Of a stretch of DNA of 34,124 bases, positions 17,691-25,647 are shown one piece after another. The notes under the pieces are model-generated. The model saw only the letters and a list, made by a program, of their open reading frames with translations, made no database searches and was not told where the DNA came from. The position numbers and the translations under genes are program-made. The stretch's first letter is position 1. Every line of letters begins with the position of its first letter. Source of the stretch: Clostridiales bacterium (GTDB lineage: Bacteria; Bacillota; Clostridia; Oscillospirales; Oscillospiraceae); contig JAJQBL010000109.1 in assembly GCA_021203325.1 (NCBI GenBank), forward strand, positions 6,161-40,284, given 5' to 3'.

Positions 17691-18305
17691 TCAGTCAATG
17701 TAATACCGCCAGGGGAAGTCTGCCGCTTCCTCCGCGTAGTCAATGCCAATCCGCTTTGTGACGTGAATCTCCCCCACCGGCTGAGGGGGGACAGCCAGAC
17801 CCGCATCCTCCGGCGCGGCGCAGACATACAGGCCGTCCCCGGTCAGGTCTGCCAGATTGTCCGCCCGGGTGATGGCCAGGGCTTTGCACAGCTTGCCGGG
17901 GCCGTTCATCAGATTGCGGGACTGCGGGGCGGTCAGCTCCTCCGGTGTCTTGCCGTAACGGAGCCGGGCCATCCGGGCCAGACCGGCCACCGGCTGAGCG
18001 CCGCGAATCAGCACGGCGGCGGGCTCTCCCTCCGGCTCCGTCACCAGATTCAGGCAGTGGTACATCCCATAGATCAGGTAGACGTAGGCGTGGCCCGGCG
18101 GGGCAAAGAGGGGGGCCGTCCGGGCGGTGCGGCGGTACTGCCAGGCGTGACAGGCCTTGTCCATCCGGCCAATGTACGCCTCCGTCTCGGTGATGCGGCA
18201 GACCAGCGTTTCCCCCTCCCACCGGCGCACCAGACAGCAGCCCAGCAGCTCCCGGGCCACCAGCCGGGTGTCCCGGTCATAAAAAGCGGCGTCAAGCCTT
18301 GCCAT
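17691..18305 (-). CDS. 3-methyladenine DNA glycosylase (MPG/AAG family)
   Basis: A 204-residue alkyl-base DNA glycosylase of the monofunctional AAG fold, which excises 3-methyladenine, hypoxanthine and related bases. The catalytic region is RITETEAYIGRMDKACHAW, with Glu42 the likely water-activating residue; RTAPLFAPPGHAYVYLIYGMYHCLNLV is a signature block, and NGPGKLCKALAI lies toward the C-terminus. The ATG at 18305 follows GGAGGGG; an extended in-frame start upstream would run through the promoter. It is divergent from the uracil-DNA glycosylase gene, and their promoters overlap. Confidence 0.92.
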   Translation of the reverse strand: MARLDAAFYDRDTRLVARELLGCCLVRRWEGETLVCRITETEAYIGRMDKACHAWQYRRTARTAPLFAPPGHAYVYLIYGMYHCLNLVTEPEGEPAAVLIRGAQPVAGLARMARLRYGKTPEELTAPQSRNLMNGPGKLCKALAITRADNLADLTGDGLYVCAAPEDAGLAVPPQPVGEIHVTKRIGIDYAEEAADFPWRYYID

Positions 18306-18365
18306 GGGAACCCCTCCGTGGTATGATAGTGTCAGTATCATACCATACGAAACTGATTTCTGCAA
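18299..18365. promoter_or_regulatory. Opposed promoters of the two DNA glycosylases sharing one palindrome
   Basis: Plus strand (UDG): TTGCCA 18299-18304, 17 bases, TATGAT 18322-18327. Minus strand (MPG): TTGCAG 18360-18365, 17 bases, TATGAT 18337-18342. The two -10 boxes are the arms of a perfect 9-base inverted repeat, GGTATGATA / TATCATACC, with a 7-base centre. Polymerase cannot occupy both at once, and a palindrome-binding repressor would silence both genes together. Confidence 0.7.
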
Positions 18366-18381
18366 GTGGAAGTGACAGGAT

Positions 18382-19080
18382 ATGCATTTGAAGGACTATG
18401 ATCTGGGCGCCTGGCGGGACGTGCTGCTGCCGCTGGGTGAGGAGCCTTGGTGCGAGGCCCTGTTTGACCGGGTGGAGGCCGCCTACGCCCAGGGGAGCCC
18501 CGCCGTCTACCCGCCCCGGGAGCAGCTCTTCACCGCCCTGCGTCTGACGCCGCCGGAGACGGTGCGCTGCGTGGTGGTGGGGCAGGACCCGTACCACGAG
18601 GCGGGGCAGGCCCACGGGCTGGCCTTCTCGGTGCAGGAGGGGGTCAGGGTGCCCCCAAGCCTGCGGAACATTTATAAGGAGCTGCAAAGCGACCTGGGGG
18701 TGACTCCGCCCTCCTCCGGCACCCTGACCGGCTGGGCGGAACAGGGGGTCCTCCTGCTGAACAACGTGCTGACCGTCTACGACGGGCAGGCGGGCAGCCA
18801 TAAGGGCTGGGGCTGGGAGCAGTTCACCACGGAGGTTCTGCGCCAGACCGTCCGGCTGCCCCAGCCGGTGGCTTACCCGCTGTGGGGACGGGCGGCCCAG
18901 ACCAAGGCCGCGCTGGTCTCACCGGAGCGCAGCCCCTACCCCCGCCTGGTGCTGCAAAGCAACCATCCCAGTCCGCTGTCCGCCAGCAGAGGCTTCTTTG
19001 GGTCGAAACCCTTTAGCCGGGTGAACGCTTTCTTGACCGCAGAGGGCAGCGCGCCCATCGACTGGGGACACACAAGGTAA
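18382..19080 (+). CDS. ung: Uracil-DNA glycosylase (family 1)
   Basis: A 232-residue uracil-DNA glycosylase that removes uracil arising from cytosine deamination or dUTP incorporation. Motif A, GQDPYHEAGQAHGLAFSV, carries the water-activating Asp69; the DNA-intercalating loop HPSPLSASRGFFG carries His195. Length and motif order are normal for family 1. The ribosome site is weak (ACAGGAT). It is transcribed from a promoter that physically overlaps that of the MPG gene, so two base-excision enzymes sit back to back. The gene is intact. Confidence 0.95.
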   Translation: MHLKDYDLGAWRDVLLPLGEEPWCEALFDRVEAAYAQGSPAVYPPREQLFTALRLTPPETVRCVVVGQDPYHEAGQAHGLAFSVQEGVRVPPSLRNIYKELQSDLGVTPPSSGTLTGWAEQGVLLLNNVLTVYDGQAGSHKGWGWEQFTTEVLRQTVRLPQPVAYPLWGRAAQTKAALVSPERSPYPRLVLQSNHPSPLSASRGFFGSKPFSRVNAFLTAEGSAPIDWGHTR

Positions 19081-19156
19081 AAAAGCTGATTTTTCAGGTA
19101 AAATTGAATGCTTTTTCCGGGCAAAAATCCCCCTCAAATTTTTTTTCATTTTCCTC

Positions 19157-19185
19157 TTGACATTTCCAGCCGCTGGTACTATAAT
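19157..19185 (+). promoter_or_regulatory. Consensus promoter of tRNA-Ala
   Basis: TTGACA (19157-19162), 17 bases, TATAAT (19180-19185). The mature tRNA starts about 95 bases after the likely start point, leaving an unusually long leader. Confidence 0.88.
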
Positions 19186-19286
19186 AGCGATTGTTGAGGG
19201 AACGGGGCAACGCCGGGGCGCTGACAGTGCAGACGAATCGGTTGTTCTTCCCGGTTCTTTCAAGAATAGTTGGTCATAGCTCATCT

Positions 19287-19362
<76 letters not shown>

Positions 19363-19366
19363 GAGA

Positions 19367-19407
19367 AAACACGTTGAAACTTAAGGTTTCAACGTGTTTT
19401 TCTTTTG
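19367..19407 (+). terminator. Terminator of tRNA-Ala
   Basis: A perfect 14-base stem AAACACGTTGAAAC / GTTTCAACGTGTTT with loop TTAAG, followed by TTCTTTT. It starts five bases after the CCA end. Confidence 0.92.
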
Positions 19408-19451
19408 CTTGGGGATTTCCTTTGGTCAAAGCACATTTGTTCAGAGGCTCC

Positions 19452-19937
19452 CTAGCCTTCCCGTCTCCCTACATCGATGCCGTTGCCGTTCAGGGCCGCC
19501 GCCGTCAGCGTGTCCCCCTGATACTCCAGCTTCAGGGAGAAAAACGGCACATCCGCCGCCAGCAGCTCCAGAAAGAGCCTGTCCCCTTCCCAGTGGGGCA
19601 GGGACAGCACCTCTCCCTTGTCCACCCAGCGCAGCACCCCCTCCTCCGTATCGGTCAGGGTGCCCTCAAAGGCGTCGGCGGTGAACAGGTACATATATTC
19701 CGTCTCGTACCGGTCGGAGACGAAGGTGACGATGCCCCGGAGGCGGTAGCGCGTCAGGGTCAGGCCGGTCTCCTCCCGCACCTCCCGGAGGAGGCACTCC
19801 TCCGGGCTCTCCTTCGGCTCGAACTTCCCGCCGACGCCGATCCACTTCCCCTGATTTTCGTCCCCGGCCTTCTTGACGCGGTGGAGCATCAGATAGCTGC
19901 CGTCCCGCTCGATATAGCATAAGGTGGTGTTTTTCAT
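19452..19937 (-). CDS. Nudix hydrolase (MutT/8-oxo-dGTP diphosphatase type)
   Basis: A 161-residue Nudix protein. The Nudix box (GX5EX7REUXEEXGU) spans residues 37-59, with REVREETGL at its core, after the MutT-like lead KWIGVGGKF. Members with this opening (LCYIERDGSYLMLHR) are usually annotated as 8-oxo-dGTP diphosphatases that cleanse the nucleotide pool, but Nudix substrates are hard to predict. The ATG follows GGAGGAGGAG. It lies 22 bases after the metal-dependent repressor gene, so both are probably one transcript, which would tie it to metal or oxidative stress. Confidence 0.88.
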   Translation of the reverse strand: MKNTTLCYIERDGSYLMLHRVKKAGDENQGKWIGVGGKFEPKESPEECLLREVREETGLTLTRYRLRGIVTFVSDRYETEYMYLFTADAFEGTLTDTEEGVLRWVDKGEVLSLPHWEGDRLFLELLAADVPFFSLKLEYQGDTLTAAALNGNGIDVGRREG

Positions 19938-19959
19938 AGGCTCCTCCTCCGGGCGGCGG

Positions 19960-20331
19960 TTACTCCGCCTCGTCCCGGCTGTGCTTTTTCAGCTTTTCAA
20001 AGCTCTCCGCGCTGATGGCGTGTTCCATCTGGCAGGCCTCCCGCTCCGCCACCGCCGGGTCCACCCCGGCGCTGACCAGCTGGGCCTTGAAATACAGGTG
20101 CCGTTCATAGATCTGTTCGGCGATGGCCTGGCCCGACTCCGTCAGGTGCAGCAGGGCCCGGTCGTCCACCCACAGGTATCCGCCCTTCTCCAGCGCCGCC
20201 ACCGCGTGGCTGATGCTGGGCTTGGAAAACCCCATATGCCGCGCCACGTCCACCGAGCGCACCTTGCCCTTCCGGCGCTGGAGCACGAGGATGGCTTCCA
20301 GATAATCCTCGCCTGACATATGCAATGCCAT
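19960..20331 (-). CDS. DtxR/MntR-family metal-dependent transcriptional repressor
   Basis: A 123-residue regulator made of the winged-helix domain (SVDVARHMGFSKPSISHAVAALEKGGYL) and the metal-binding dimerization domain, without the C-terminal SH3-like domain, as in MntR. Candidate ligands are Asp9 and Glu12 (GEDYLEAI), which resemble MntR, and the motif EACQMEH, whose Cys resembles DtxR/IdeR rather than MntR. Iron versus manganese preference is therefore uncertain. The start at 20331 follows AAAGGAAG. A palindrome at 20391-20404 just downstream of its promoter suggests autorepression. Confidence 0.87.
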   Translation of the reverse strand: MALHMSGEDYLEAILVLQRRKGKVRSVDVARHMGFSKPSISHAVAALEKGGYLWVDDRALLHLTESGQAIAEQIYERHLYFKAQLVSAGVDPAVAEREACQMEHAISAESFEKLKKHSRDEAE

Positions 20332-20390
20332 CGCTGCATCTTCCTTTCCTCTGCCGGTTCCCCCGCGCCCCGGAGACTGCGGTGCAGGAG

Positions 20391-20447
20391 TTAGCAGATT
20401 CTAACTATAGTATCCTTATCTTACCACGTCCCGGCTGTGGCTGTCAA
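20391..20447 (-). promoter_or_regulatory. Promoter and candidate metal-repressor operator
   Basis: Minus strand TTGACA (20442-20447), 18 bases, TAAGAT (20418-20423). Just downstream of the expected start point lies the inverted repeat TTAGCAGATTCTAA (20391-20404), with TTAG-N6-CTAA symmetry like DtxR-family sites. A second -10-like TATAGT lies at 20404-20409. Confidence 0.6.
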
Positions 20448-20640
20448 GGCGCATCTGATGCAAAATTTCGGCGGCTGAGAACCGGGAACGGCGGCATATA
20501 TTTTACAAAAGACAAAAATTATTTGAGAGGGTTTCCTTTTTGCGGGGAATGCTCTATAATGAGTCTGTCTATCGCCGGGGAACGCCGTGCGTTTCGCCTG
20601 GCGTGATACTCCCTCACTGTTTTCTGAAAGGAGCTTTCTC
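20448..20640 (+). promoter_or_regulatory. Leader and promoter region of the flavoprotein gene
   Basis: This completes a 309-base gene-free gap (20332-20640). A perfect TATAAT at 20555-20560 has only a weak -35 match (TTTCCT, 20532-20537). The AT-rich stretch around 20500-20525 may act as an UP element. No small gene is seen. Confidence 0.5.
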
Positions 20641-21801
20641 ATGAGCAATGTAACCATTTCCGACGCCGTCCGCTACATCGGCTGCGACGATCATCAAATC
20701 GACCTGTTCGAGAGCCAGTATCCGGTGCCCAACGGCATTTCCTATAATTCCTATGTGATTCTGGATGAGAAGATCGCCGTCCTGGACACGGCGGACCGCC
20801 GGGTCTCGGAGGAGTGGCTGGCAAAGCTGGAGGCTGCGTTGGAGGGCCGGACGCCGGATTACCTCGTCATCTCCCACATGGAGCCGGACCACGCCTACAA
20901 CATCCAGCGCCTGGCGGAAAAATACCCTGAAATGCAGCTGGTGGGCAATGCCAAGACCTTCACCATGCTGCCCCTGTACTTTGACCTGGATGTCTCCCGG
21001 CGCAAGGTGGTGGTAAAGGAGGGGGACAGCCTCGCTCTGGGCAGCCATACCCTGACCTTCTGCATGGCCCCTATGGTGCACTGGCCGGAGGTCATGGTGG
21101 AGTACGAGTCCAGCGAAAAGCTGCTGTTCTCCGCCGACGCTTTTGGCAAATTCGGCGCGCTGGACGTGGACGAGCCCTGGGACGATGAGGCCCGCCGCTA
21201 TTACATCAACATTGTCGGCAAGTACGGCACTTCGGCCCAGGCCCTGCTGAAAAAGGCCGCCGGGCTGGACATCGCCGCCATCTGCCCCCTCCACGGCCCT
21301 GTGTTGAAGGAGGATTTGGGCCACTACATCGGCCTGTACCAGACCTGGAGCAGCTACGCCCCGGAGGCGTCCGGCGTCACCCTGGCCTACTGTTCCATCC
21401 ACGGCAACACTGCCGCCGCCGCTCTGGAGCTGAAAGCCATGCTGGAGGCAAAGGGGGCCACGGTGGCCGCCTTCGACCTGTCCCGGGACAGCATGAGCGA
21501 GGCTGTGGCCTCCGCCTTCCGCTATGACCGGCTGGTGCTGGCCGCACCCACCTATGACGCCTCCCTGTTTCCGGTGATGGAGGACTTTTTGTATCATTTG
21601 AAGGGCAAGAACTTCCAGAAGCGCACCGTCGCCATTCTGGAGAACGGCTCCTGGGCCCCCATGGCCGGCAAGCTGATGCGGGCCTATGTGGAGGGCTTCA
21701 AGGGCTGCACCCTGGCGGAGCCGGTGGTCACAGTCCGCGGCAAGCTGAACGCGAAGAACCGGGGCGAGCTTGCCGCCCTGGTGGATGCGCTGACCGCCTG
21801 A
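20641..21801 (+). CDS. A-type diiron flavoprotein (FprA/ROO family)
   Basis: A 386-residue oxygen or nitric-oxide reductase used by anaerobes for detoxification. The N-terminal metallo-beta-lactamase-like domain holds the diiron ligands His79, Glu81, Asp83 (HMEPDH), His147, Asp166 and His218. The C-terminal flavodoxin domain (about 254-386) has the FMN phosphate loop [12 protein letters not shown] and [10 protein letters not shown]. No rubredoxin domain is fused, so a separate rubredoxin or NADH partner is needed. The ATG at 20641 follows AAAGGAG at 20629-20635. It has its own promoter; the folate genes start 40 bases downstream without an intervening terminator. Confidence 0.92.
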   Translation: MSNVTISDAVRYIGCDDHQIDLFESQYPVPNGISYNSYVILDEKIAVLDTADRRVSEEWLAKLEAALEGRTPDYLVISHMEPDHAYNIQRLAEKYPEMQLVGNAKTFTMLPLYFDLDVSRRKVVVKEGDSLALGSHTLTFCMAPMVHWPEVMVEYESSEKLLFSADAFGKFGALDVDEPWDDEARRYYINIVGKYGTSAQALLKKAAGLDIAAICPLHGPVLKEDLGHYIGLYQTWSSYAPEASGVTLAYCSIHGNTAAAALELKAMLEAKGATVAAFDLSRDSMSEAVASAFRYDRLVLAAPTYDASLFPVMEDFLYHLKGKNFQKRTVAILENGSWAPMAGKLMRAYVEGFKGCTLAEPVVTVRGKLNAKNRGELAALVDALTA

Positions 21802-21841
21802 GCGGGGGTATCCGATTTCTTGGAAAAAAGGGGCGATCCCG

Positions 21842-22399
21842 GTGATCGATCAAGAGAAAATCAAGGCAGCCGTCACCCAGTTTCTGGAGGCCATCGGCGA
21901 GGACACCGGCCGGGCCGGCCTGGTGGACACCCCTGACCGCATTGCCAGGATGTGTACCGAGCTGTTCGGCGGCCTGGAGCAGACGGCGGCGGAGCCCCTC
22001 TCCAAGCGCTTCCCCGTGGAGGGCAGCGACATGGTGCTGGAGAAGGACATCACCTTTTACTCCATGTGCGAGCATCATCTGCTCCCCTTCTACGGCAGGG
22101 TTCACATCGCCTATGTACCGGACGGGCAGGTGGTGGGCCTCAGCAAGCTGGCCCGCACCGTGGAGGTGTTCGCCCGCCGCCCCCAGATTCAGGAGCAGAT
22201 GACCCGGCAGATTGCCGCCGCCATCATGGAGGAATTGCAGCCCAAAGGCGTCATGGTCATGGTAGAGGCGGAGCATATGTGCATGACCATGCGGGGCATC
22301 AAAAAGCCGGGGAGCAAAACCGTCACCGTCGCCGCCCTGGGCTGCTTTGAGACGGAGGAAGGGCTGCAAAACCGCTTCTTCCAGATGCTGCGGCCATGA
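21842..22399 (+). CDS. folE: GTP cyclohydrolase I
   Basis: A 185-residue enzyme converting GTP to 7,8-dihydroneopterin triphosphate, the first step of folate synthesis. Zinc ligands are Cys76 and His79 ([10 protein letters not shown]) and Cys147 (EHMCMTMRG); [21 protein letters not shown] is the typical core. It starts at GTG 21842 after AAAGGGG. The stop overlaps the start of the HD gene (ATGA), so translation is coupled. First gene of the folate operon. Confidence 0.95.
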   Translation: MIDQEKIKAAVTQFLEAIGEDTGRAGLVDTPDRIARMCTELFGGLEQTAAEPLSKRFPVEGSDMVLEKDITFYSMCEHHLLPFYGRVHIAYVPDGQVVGLSKLARTVEVFARRPQIQEQMTRQIAAAIMEELQPKGVMVMVEAEHMCMTMRGIKKPGSKTVTVAALGCFETEEGLQNRFFQMLRP

Positions 22400-22884
22400 G
22401 GCGGGTCAACGCCCTGCTGCGCCACCCCCGGTTCACTGCCGCACTCTCTGAGCTGGAGGCGCTGGAGGAGGAACGCATCTTCTGCCGTCACGGCCTGCCC
22501 CATCTGCTGGACGTGGCCCGCATTGCGTGGATTCAGGCGCTGGAGCAAGGTATTTTACTTGACAAGGAAGTCGTCTATGCCGCCGTCCTGCTTCACGACC
22601 TGGGGCGGGTGGCCCAGCTGCGGCAGGGCACCCCTCACGAGGAGGCCAGCGCCGCCCTGGCGACGGCCATTCTGCCGGAATGCGGCTATACTGAGGACGA
22701 GATCGTGCAACTATCCGCCGCTATCCTGTCCCACCGGGGCAAAAATGGCGCTCAGGCGGACGGCACGCCCCTGGGGCGGTTGCTCTACGAAGCGGACAAG
22801 AAAAGCCGCACCTGCTGGCACTGTAAAGCGCAAACACTTTGCAAGTGGAAAACAGAGCGGAGAAACACCGGAATCGACTGCTAG
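22396..22884 (+). CDS. HD-domain hydrolase of the folate operon
   Basis: A 162-residue HD-superfamily metal-dependent phosphohydrolase. Metal ligands fit His32 or His36 ([12 protein letters not shown]), His67-Asp68 (LLHDLGR) and Asp134 ([10 protein letters not shown]). A Cys-rich tail follows, [12 protein letters not shown] with Cys140, Cys143 and Cys149, which I recognise as recurrent in this HD group. It overlaps folE by four bases and precedes folP by 13. The operon has no other phosphatase for dihydroneopterin triphosphate, so this protein is a candidate for that step; this is inference from position. It ends in TAG, showing that TAG is a normal stop here. Confidence 0.85.
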   Translation: MRRVNALLRHPRFTAALSELEALEEERIFCRHGLPHLLDVARIAWIQALEQGILLDKEVVYAAVLLHDLGRVAQLRQGTPHEEASAALATAILPECGYTEDEIVQLSAAILSHRGKNGAQADGTPLGRLLYEADKKSRTCWHCKAQTLCKWKTERRNTGIDC

Positions 22885-22897
22885 GAGCAATTCAACC

Positions 22898-23707
22898 ATG
22901 AAAATTGGCACGAGAGACTTTCAAACAAAGGACAAAACCTATGTGATGGGCATTTTAAACGTGACGCCGGACTCCTTCTCCGACGGCGGCAGGTGGAACC
23001 GCATGGACGCGGCCCTCCGCCATGTGGAGGAAATGCTGGCCCAGGGGATGGACGTGCTGGACATCGGCGGGGAATCCACCTGCCCCGGCTACACCCTCCT
23101 CTCCGACACGGAGGAGATGGACCGGGTGGTTCCGGTGATCGAGGCGGTGAAGGCCCGCTTTGACGTGCCAATCAGTCTGGACACCTACAAGAGCGGCGTG
23201 GCGGCCGCCGGGCTGGCCGCAGGGGCGGACCTCATCAACGACATCTGGGGGCTGAAATACGACCCGAAGATGGCGGAGGTCATCGCCGGGGCCGGCGTCC
23301 CCTGCTGCCTGATGCACAACCGCAGGGAGGCCCGTTACGGCCTGTTCTTCGTGGACCTGCTGGAGGATTTGAAGGGTTCTCTGCGCCTGGCAGAGGAGGC
23401 CGGGATTTCCCGGGACAGCATCATTCTGGACCCCGGCGTGGGCTTCGCCAAGAGCTACCGGAACAATCTGGAGTGCATCCGCCGCCTGCCGGAGCTGCGG
23501 AGCGCCTTCGGCCTGCCGGTGCTGCTGGGGGCCAGCCGGAAGAGCTTCATCGGCCTGACCCTCGACCTGCCCGCCGAGGACCGGCTGGAGGGCACCCTGG
23601 CCACCACGGTCATGGCGGTCATGGCGGGCTGTATGTTCGTCCGCGTCCACGACGTAGAGGCCAATGTCCGGGCGGTGCGGATGACGGAGGCGGTCTGTTA
23701 TGGATGA
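22898..23707 (+). CDS. folP: Dihydropteroate synthase
   Basis: A 269-residue enzyme joining 6-hydroxymethyl-7,8-dihydropterin pyrophosphate to p-aminobenzoate; the target of sulfonamides. It carries the family signatures GILNVTPDSFSDGG near the N-terminus, DIGGEST, DPGVGFAKS and GASRKSFIG. The ATG at 22898 matches the family start; the ribosome site is AGGAG at 22883-22887. It overlaps the folB-folK gene by 8 bases. The sequence is complete with no unusual substitution that I can see in the signature loops. Confidence 0.95.
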   Translation: MKIGTRDFQTKDKTYVMGILNVTPDSFSDGGRWNRMDAALRHVEEMLAQGMDVLDIGGESTCPGYTLLSDTEEMDRVVPVIEAVKARFDVPISLDTYKSGVAAAGLAAGADLINDIWGLKYDPKMAEVIAGAGVPCCLMHNRREARYGLFFVDLLEDLKGSLRLAEEAGISRDSIILDPGVGFAKSYRNNLECIRRLPELRSAFGLPVLLGASRKSFIGLTLDLPAEDRLEGTLATTVMAVMAGCMFVRVHDVEANVRAVRMTEAVCYG

Positions 23708-24572
23708 AATTCGGATTCGGGGGCTGCGGGTCTTTGCCCACCACGGCGTGTATCCGGAGGAGACCCGGCTGGGCCAGACCTTTGTGGTCAACGCCACCCT
23801 CTTCCTCTCCACCCGGCGGGGCGGCCTGGCGGACAGGCTGGAGGACACCGTCAACTACGGGGAGGTCTGCCAGTTTTTGACGGACTTCCTCCAGGCACAC
23901 ACCTGGAAGCTGCTGGAGGCCGCGGCGGAGCACACCTGCCGGGCCCTGCTGCTGCGCTACCCTCTGCTGTGGGGGGTGGAGCTGGAGCTGGAGAAGCCCT
24001 CCGCCCCCATCCCTCTGCCCTTCGACGCGGTTTCCGTCCGCATCTCCCGCCGCTGGCACCGGACGTTCCTGGGGCTGGGCTCCAATCTGGGGGACAAGAA
24101 AGCCTATTTGGACGGCGCAGTGGAGGGTCTTCGCCAGAACCCCGACATCCGGGTGAAGGCGGTCAGCGCCTATCTGACCACCAAACCCTACGGCGGCGTG
24201 GAGCAGGCGGACTTTCTGAACGCCGCGGCGGAATTGGAAACCCTGCTCCCGCCTGAGGAGATGCTGGAGGAGCTGCACCGGCTGGAGCAGGCCGCCGGGC
24301 GGGAGCGGCTGATTCACTGGGGCCCCCGGACGCTGGATTTGGACATTCTGTTCTATGACGATCTGGTGCAGGACGACGCGGCGTTGACCATTCCCCACCC
24401 TGACCTGCAAAACCGGCGGTTCGTGCTGCAGCCCATGACGGAGATCGCCCCCCTGTTTCGTCCATCCGGTGCTGGGGAAAACCATGCGGCAGCTGCTGGA
24501 CGACCTCCCGGAGGAGGGCTGACCCATGCGAATGATCGCGGCGGTCAGTCAGGACTGGGGGATTGGGTGTAA
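23700..24572 (+). CDS. folB-folK: FolB-FolK fusion: dihydroneopterin aldolase / HPPK (3'-end frameshift)
   Basis: A bifunctional folate enzyme. Residues 1-118 are dihydroneopterin aldolase (IRGLRVFAHHGVYPEE, VNYGEV). Residues about 120-270 are hydroxymethyldihydropterin pyrophosphokinase (FLGLGSNLGDK, then RLIHWGPRTLDLDIL). Near the end the frame is off by one: the DNA reads CTG TTT CGT CCA where CTG TTC GTC CAT would give LFVHPVLGKTMRQLLDDLP and a stop at 24522, three bases before folA. As sequenced, the protein instead runs 50 bases farther with an unrelated tail and overlaps folA. The extra T near 24461-24463 may be a base-calling error, since FolK is normally essential. Starts inside folP. 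Confidence 0.88.
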   Translation: MDEIRIRGLRVFAHHGVYPEETRLGQTFVVNATLFLSTRRGGLADRLEDTVNYGEVCQFLTDFLQAHTWKLLEAAAEHTCRALLLRYPLLWGVELELEKPSAPIPLPFDAVSVRISRRWHRTFLGLGSNLGDKKAYLDGAVEGLRQNPDIRVKAVSAYLTTKPYGGVEQADFLNAAAELETLLPPEEMLEELHRLEQAAGRERLIHWGPRTLDLDILFYDDLVQDDAALTIPHPDLQNRRFVLQPMTEIAPLFRPSGAGENHAAAAGRPPGGGLTHANDRGGQSGLGDWV

Positions 24573-25023
24573 TGGCGATTTACTTTATAGTATACCAGGA
24601 GACAAAAAACACTTTCGCACATTGACTATGGGTCATGCCGTGGTGATGGGCCGGGCCACCTGGGCCTCTTTACCGGGGCCTGCCCCCCTCCCGGGGCGGC
24701 AAAACTATGTACTGACAAGGGATTACACTTTCCACTCGGAAGGCGTCGCTGTCCTGCACTCTTTGGGGGAACTGGCCCGGGTGGAGGGGGACGCCTGGGT
24801 GATCGGGGGCGCGTCCCTCTACGAATCCCTGCTCTCCTGCTGCACCGAGGCAGAGCTGACCGTTGTGGAGGCCACCCGCCCTGCCGACCGGTTTTTTCCG
24901 GATCTGACCCGGAGGCGGGAGTGGGTATTGATTTCTGAGAGCGCCCCCATCCGGGAGGGGGGCCTCACCTACACCTTCCGCCGCTATCGGAACCTTGCCC
25001 CTCAGCCCTTGCCAAACCGGTAA
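24526..25023 (+). CDS. folA: Dihydrofolate reductase
   Basis: A 165-residue NADPH-dependent enzyme reducing dihydrofolate; target of trimethoprim. It shows AVSQDWGIGCNGDLLYSIPGD with catalytic Asp26, the NADPH site VMGRATWASLPG, and VIGGASLYESLL. The ATG at 24526 lies three bases after the intended folK stop, and GGAGG at 24511-24515 serves as ribosome site. It is the last gene of the folate operon and is followed by a strong terminator. Confidence 0.94.
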   Translation: MRMIAAVSQDWGIGCNGDLLYSIPGDKKHFRTLTMGHAVVMGRATWASLPGPAPLPGRQNYVLTRDYTFHSEGVAVLHSLGELARVEGDAWVIGGASLYESLLSCCTEAELTVVEATRPADRFFPDLTRRREWVLISESAPIREGGLTYTFRRYRNLAPQPLPNR

Positions 25024-25074
25024 AAAATACCGCCGGAGCGCCTCCCAACGTGGATGCCTCCGGCGGTGTTTTTT
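25022..25074. terminator. Bidirectional terminator between folA and the YbaK gene
   Basis: Stem ACCGCCGGAG (25029-25038) with CTCCGGCGGT (25058-25067), followed by TTTTTT on the plus strand and preceded by AAAAAA, which is a U-tract for the minus strand. It fits termination of both converging genes. Confidence 0.9.
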
Positions 25075-25102
25075 CATGTTTCCCAGACAGGCGGGAAACC
25101 CG

Positions 25103-25588
25103 TCACCCGATTTCCTTGCAGACTGACACCCAGCCCAGGCTGCCGGAGAAGCGCTCCAGCTCCGGGATGGTCAGCTCGATCATGGAGTTGCTGCTCCCCG
25201 CCGCGGGCCACACGGTCTCGAACCGGCGCAGCCCCTCCTCCAGGTACACTTCCACGCCGGGGTTCACCCCGAAGGGGCAGACCCCGCCCACATCGTGGCC
25301 GATCAGCGGCCCCACCTCCTCGTGGGACAGCATCCGGGGTTTTACGCCGAACTGCTGCTTGAACTTTTTGTTGTCCACCCGCCCGTCTCCGGCGCAGACC
25401 ACCAGCAGCACCCGGCCCCCTTCCGCCGGGTCTCCGATTTTAAAGGACAGAGTTTTGGCGATGCGGGCCGGTTCCGTGTGGAGGGCGGCTGCCGCCAGCT
25501 CCACCGTGGCGCTGGATTCCGCCGTCTCCTGAACGCGGCCGTCCGCGCCGAACTGTTTTAAATGGGCTTTCACCCGCTGGATGGACAT
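25103..25588 (-). CDS. YbaK/EbsC-family aminoacyl-tRNA deacylase
   Basis: A 161-residue stand-alone editing-domain protein of the YbaK/ProX family, which hydrolyses mischarged aminoacyl-tRNAs such as Ala- or Cys-tRNA-Pro. Features are KTLSFKI, VDNKKFKQQFG with the usual conserved lysine, and GGVCPFGVNPGVEVYLEEGL. The ATG at 25588 follows AAGGAACG; an in-frame extension upstream would translate the palindromic repeat and was rejected. Convergent with the folate operon. Confidence 0.9.
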   Translation of the reverse strand: MSIQRVKAHLKQFGADGRVQETAESSATVELAAAALHTEPARIAKTLSFKIGDPAEGGRVLLVVCAGDGRVDNKKFKQQFGVKPRMLSHEEVGPLIGHDVGGVCPFGVNPGVEVYLEEGLRRFETVWPAAGSSNSMIELTIPELERFSGSLGWVSVCKEIG

Positions 25589-25647
25589 GGTTGGTCGTTC
25601 CTTTCTGATACAATGGATTGGTAAAGAAATCAGGTTTTTGCTTTCCC

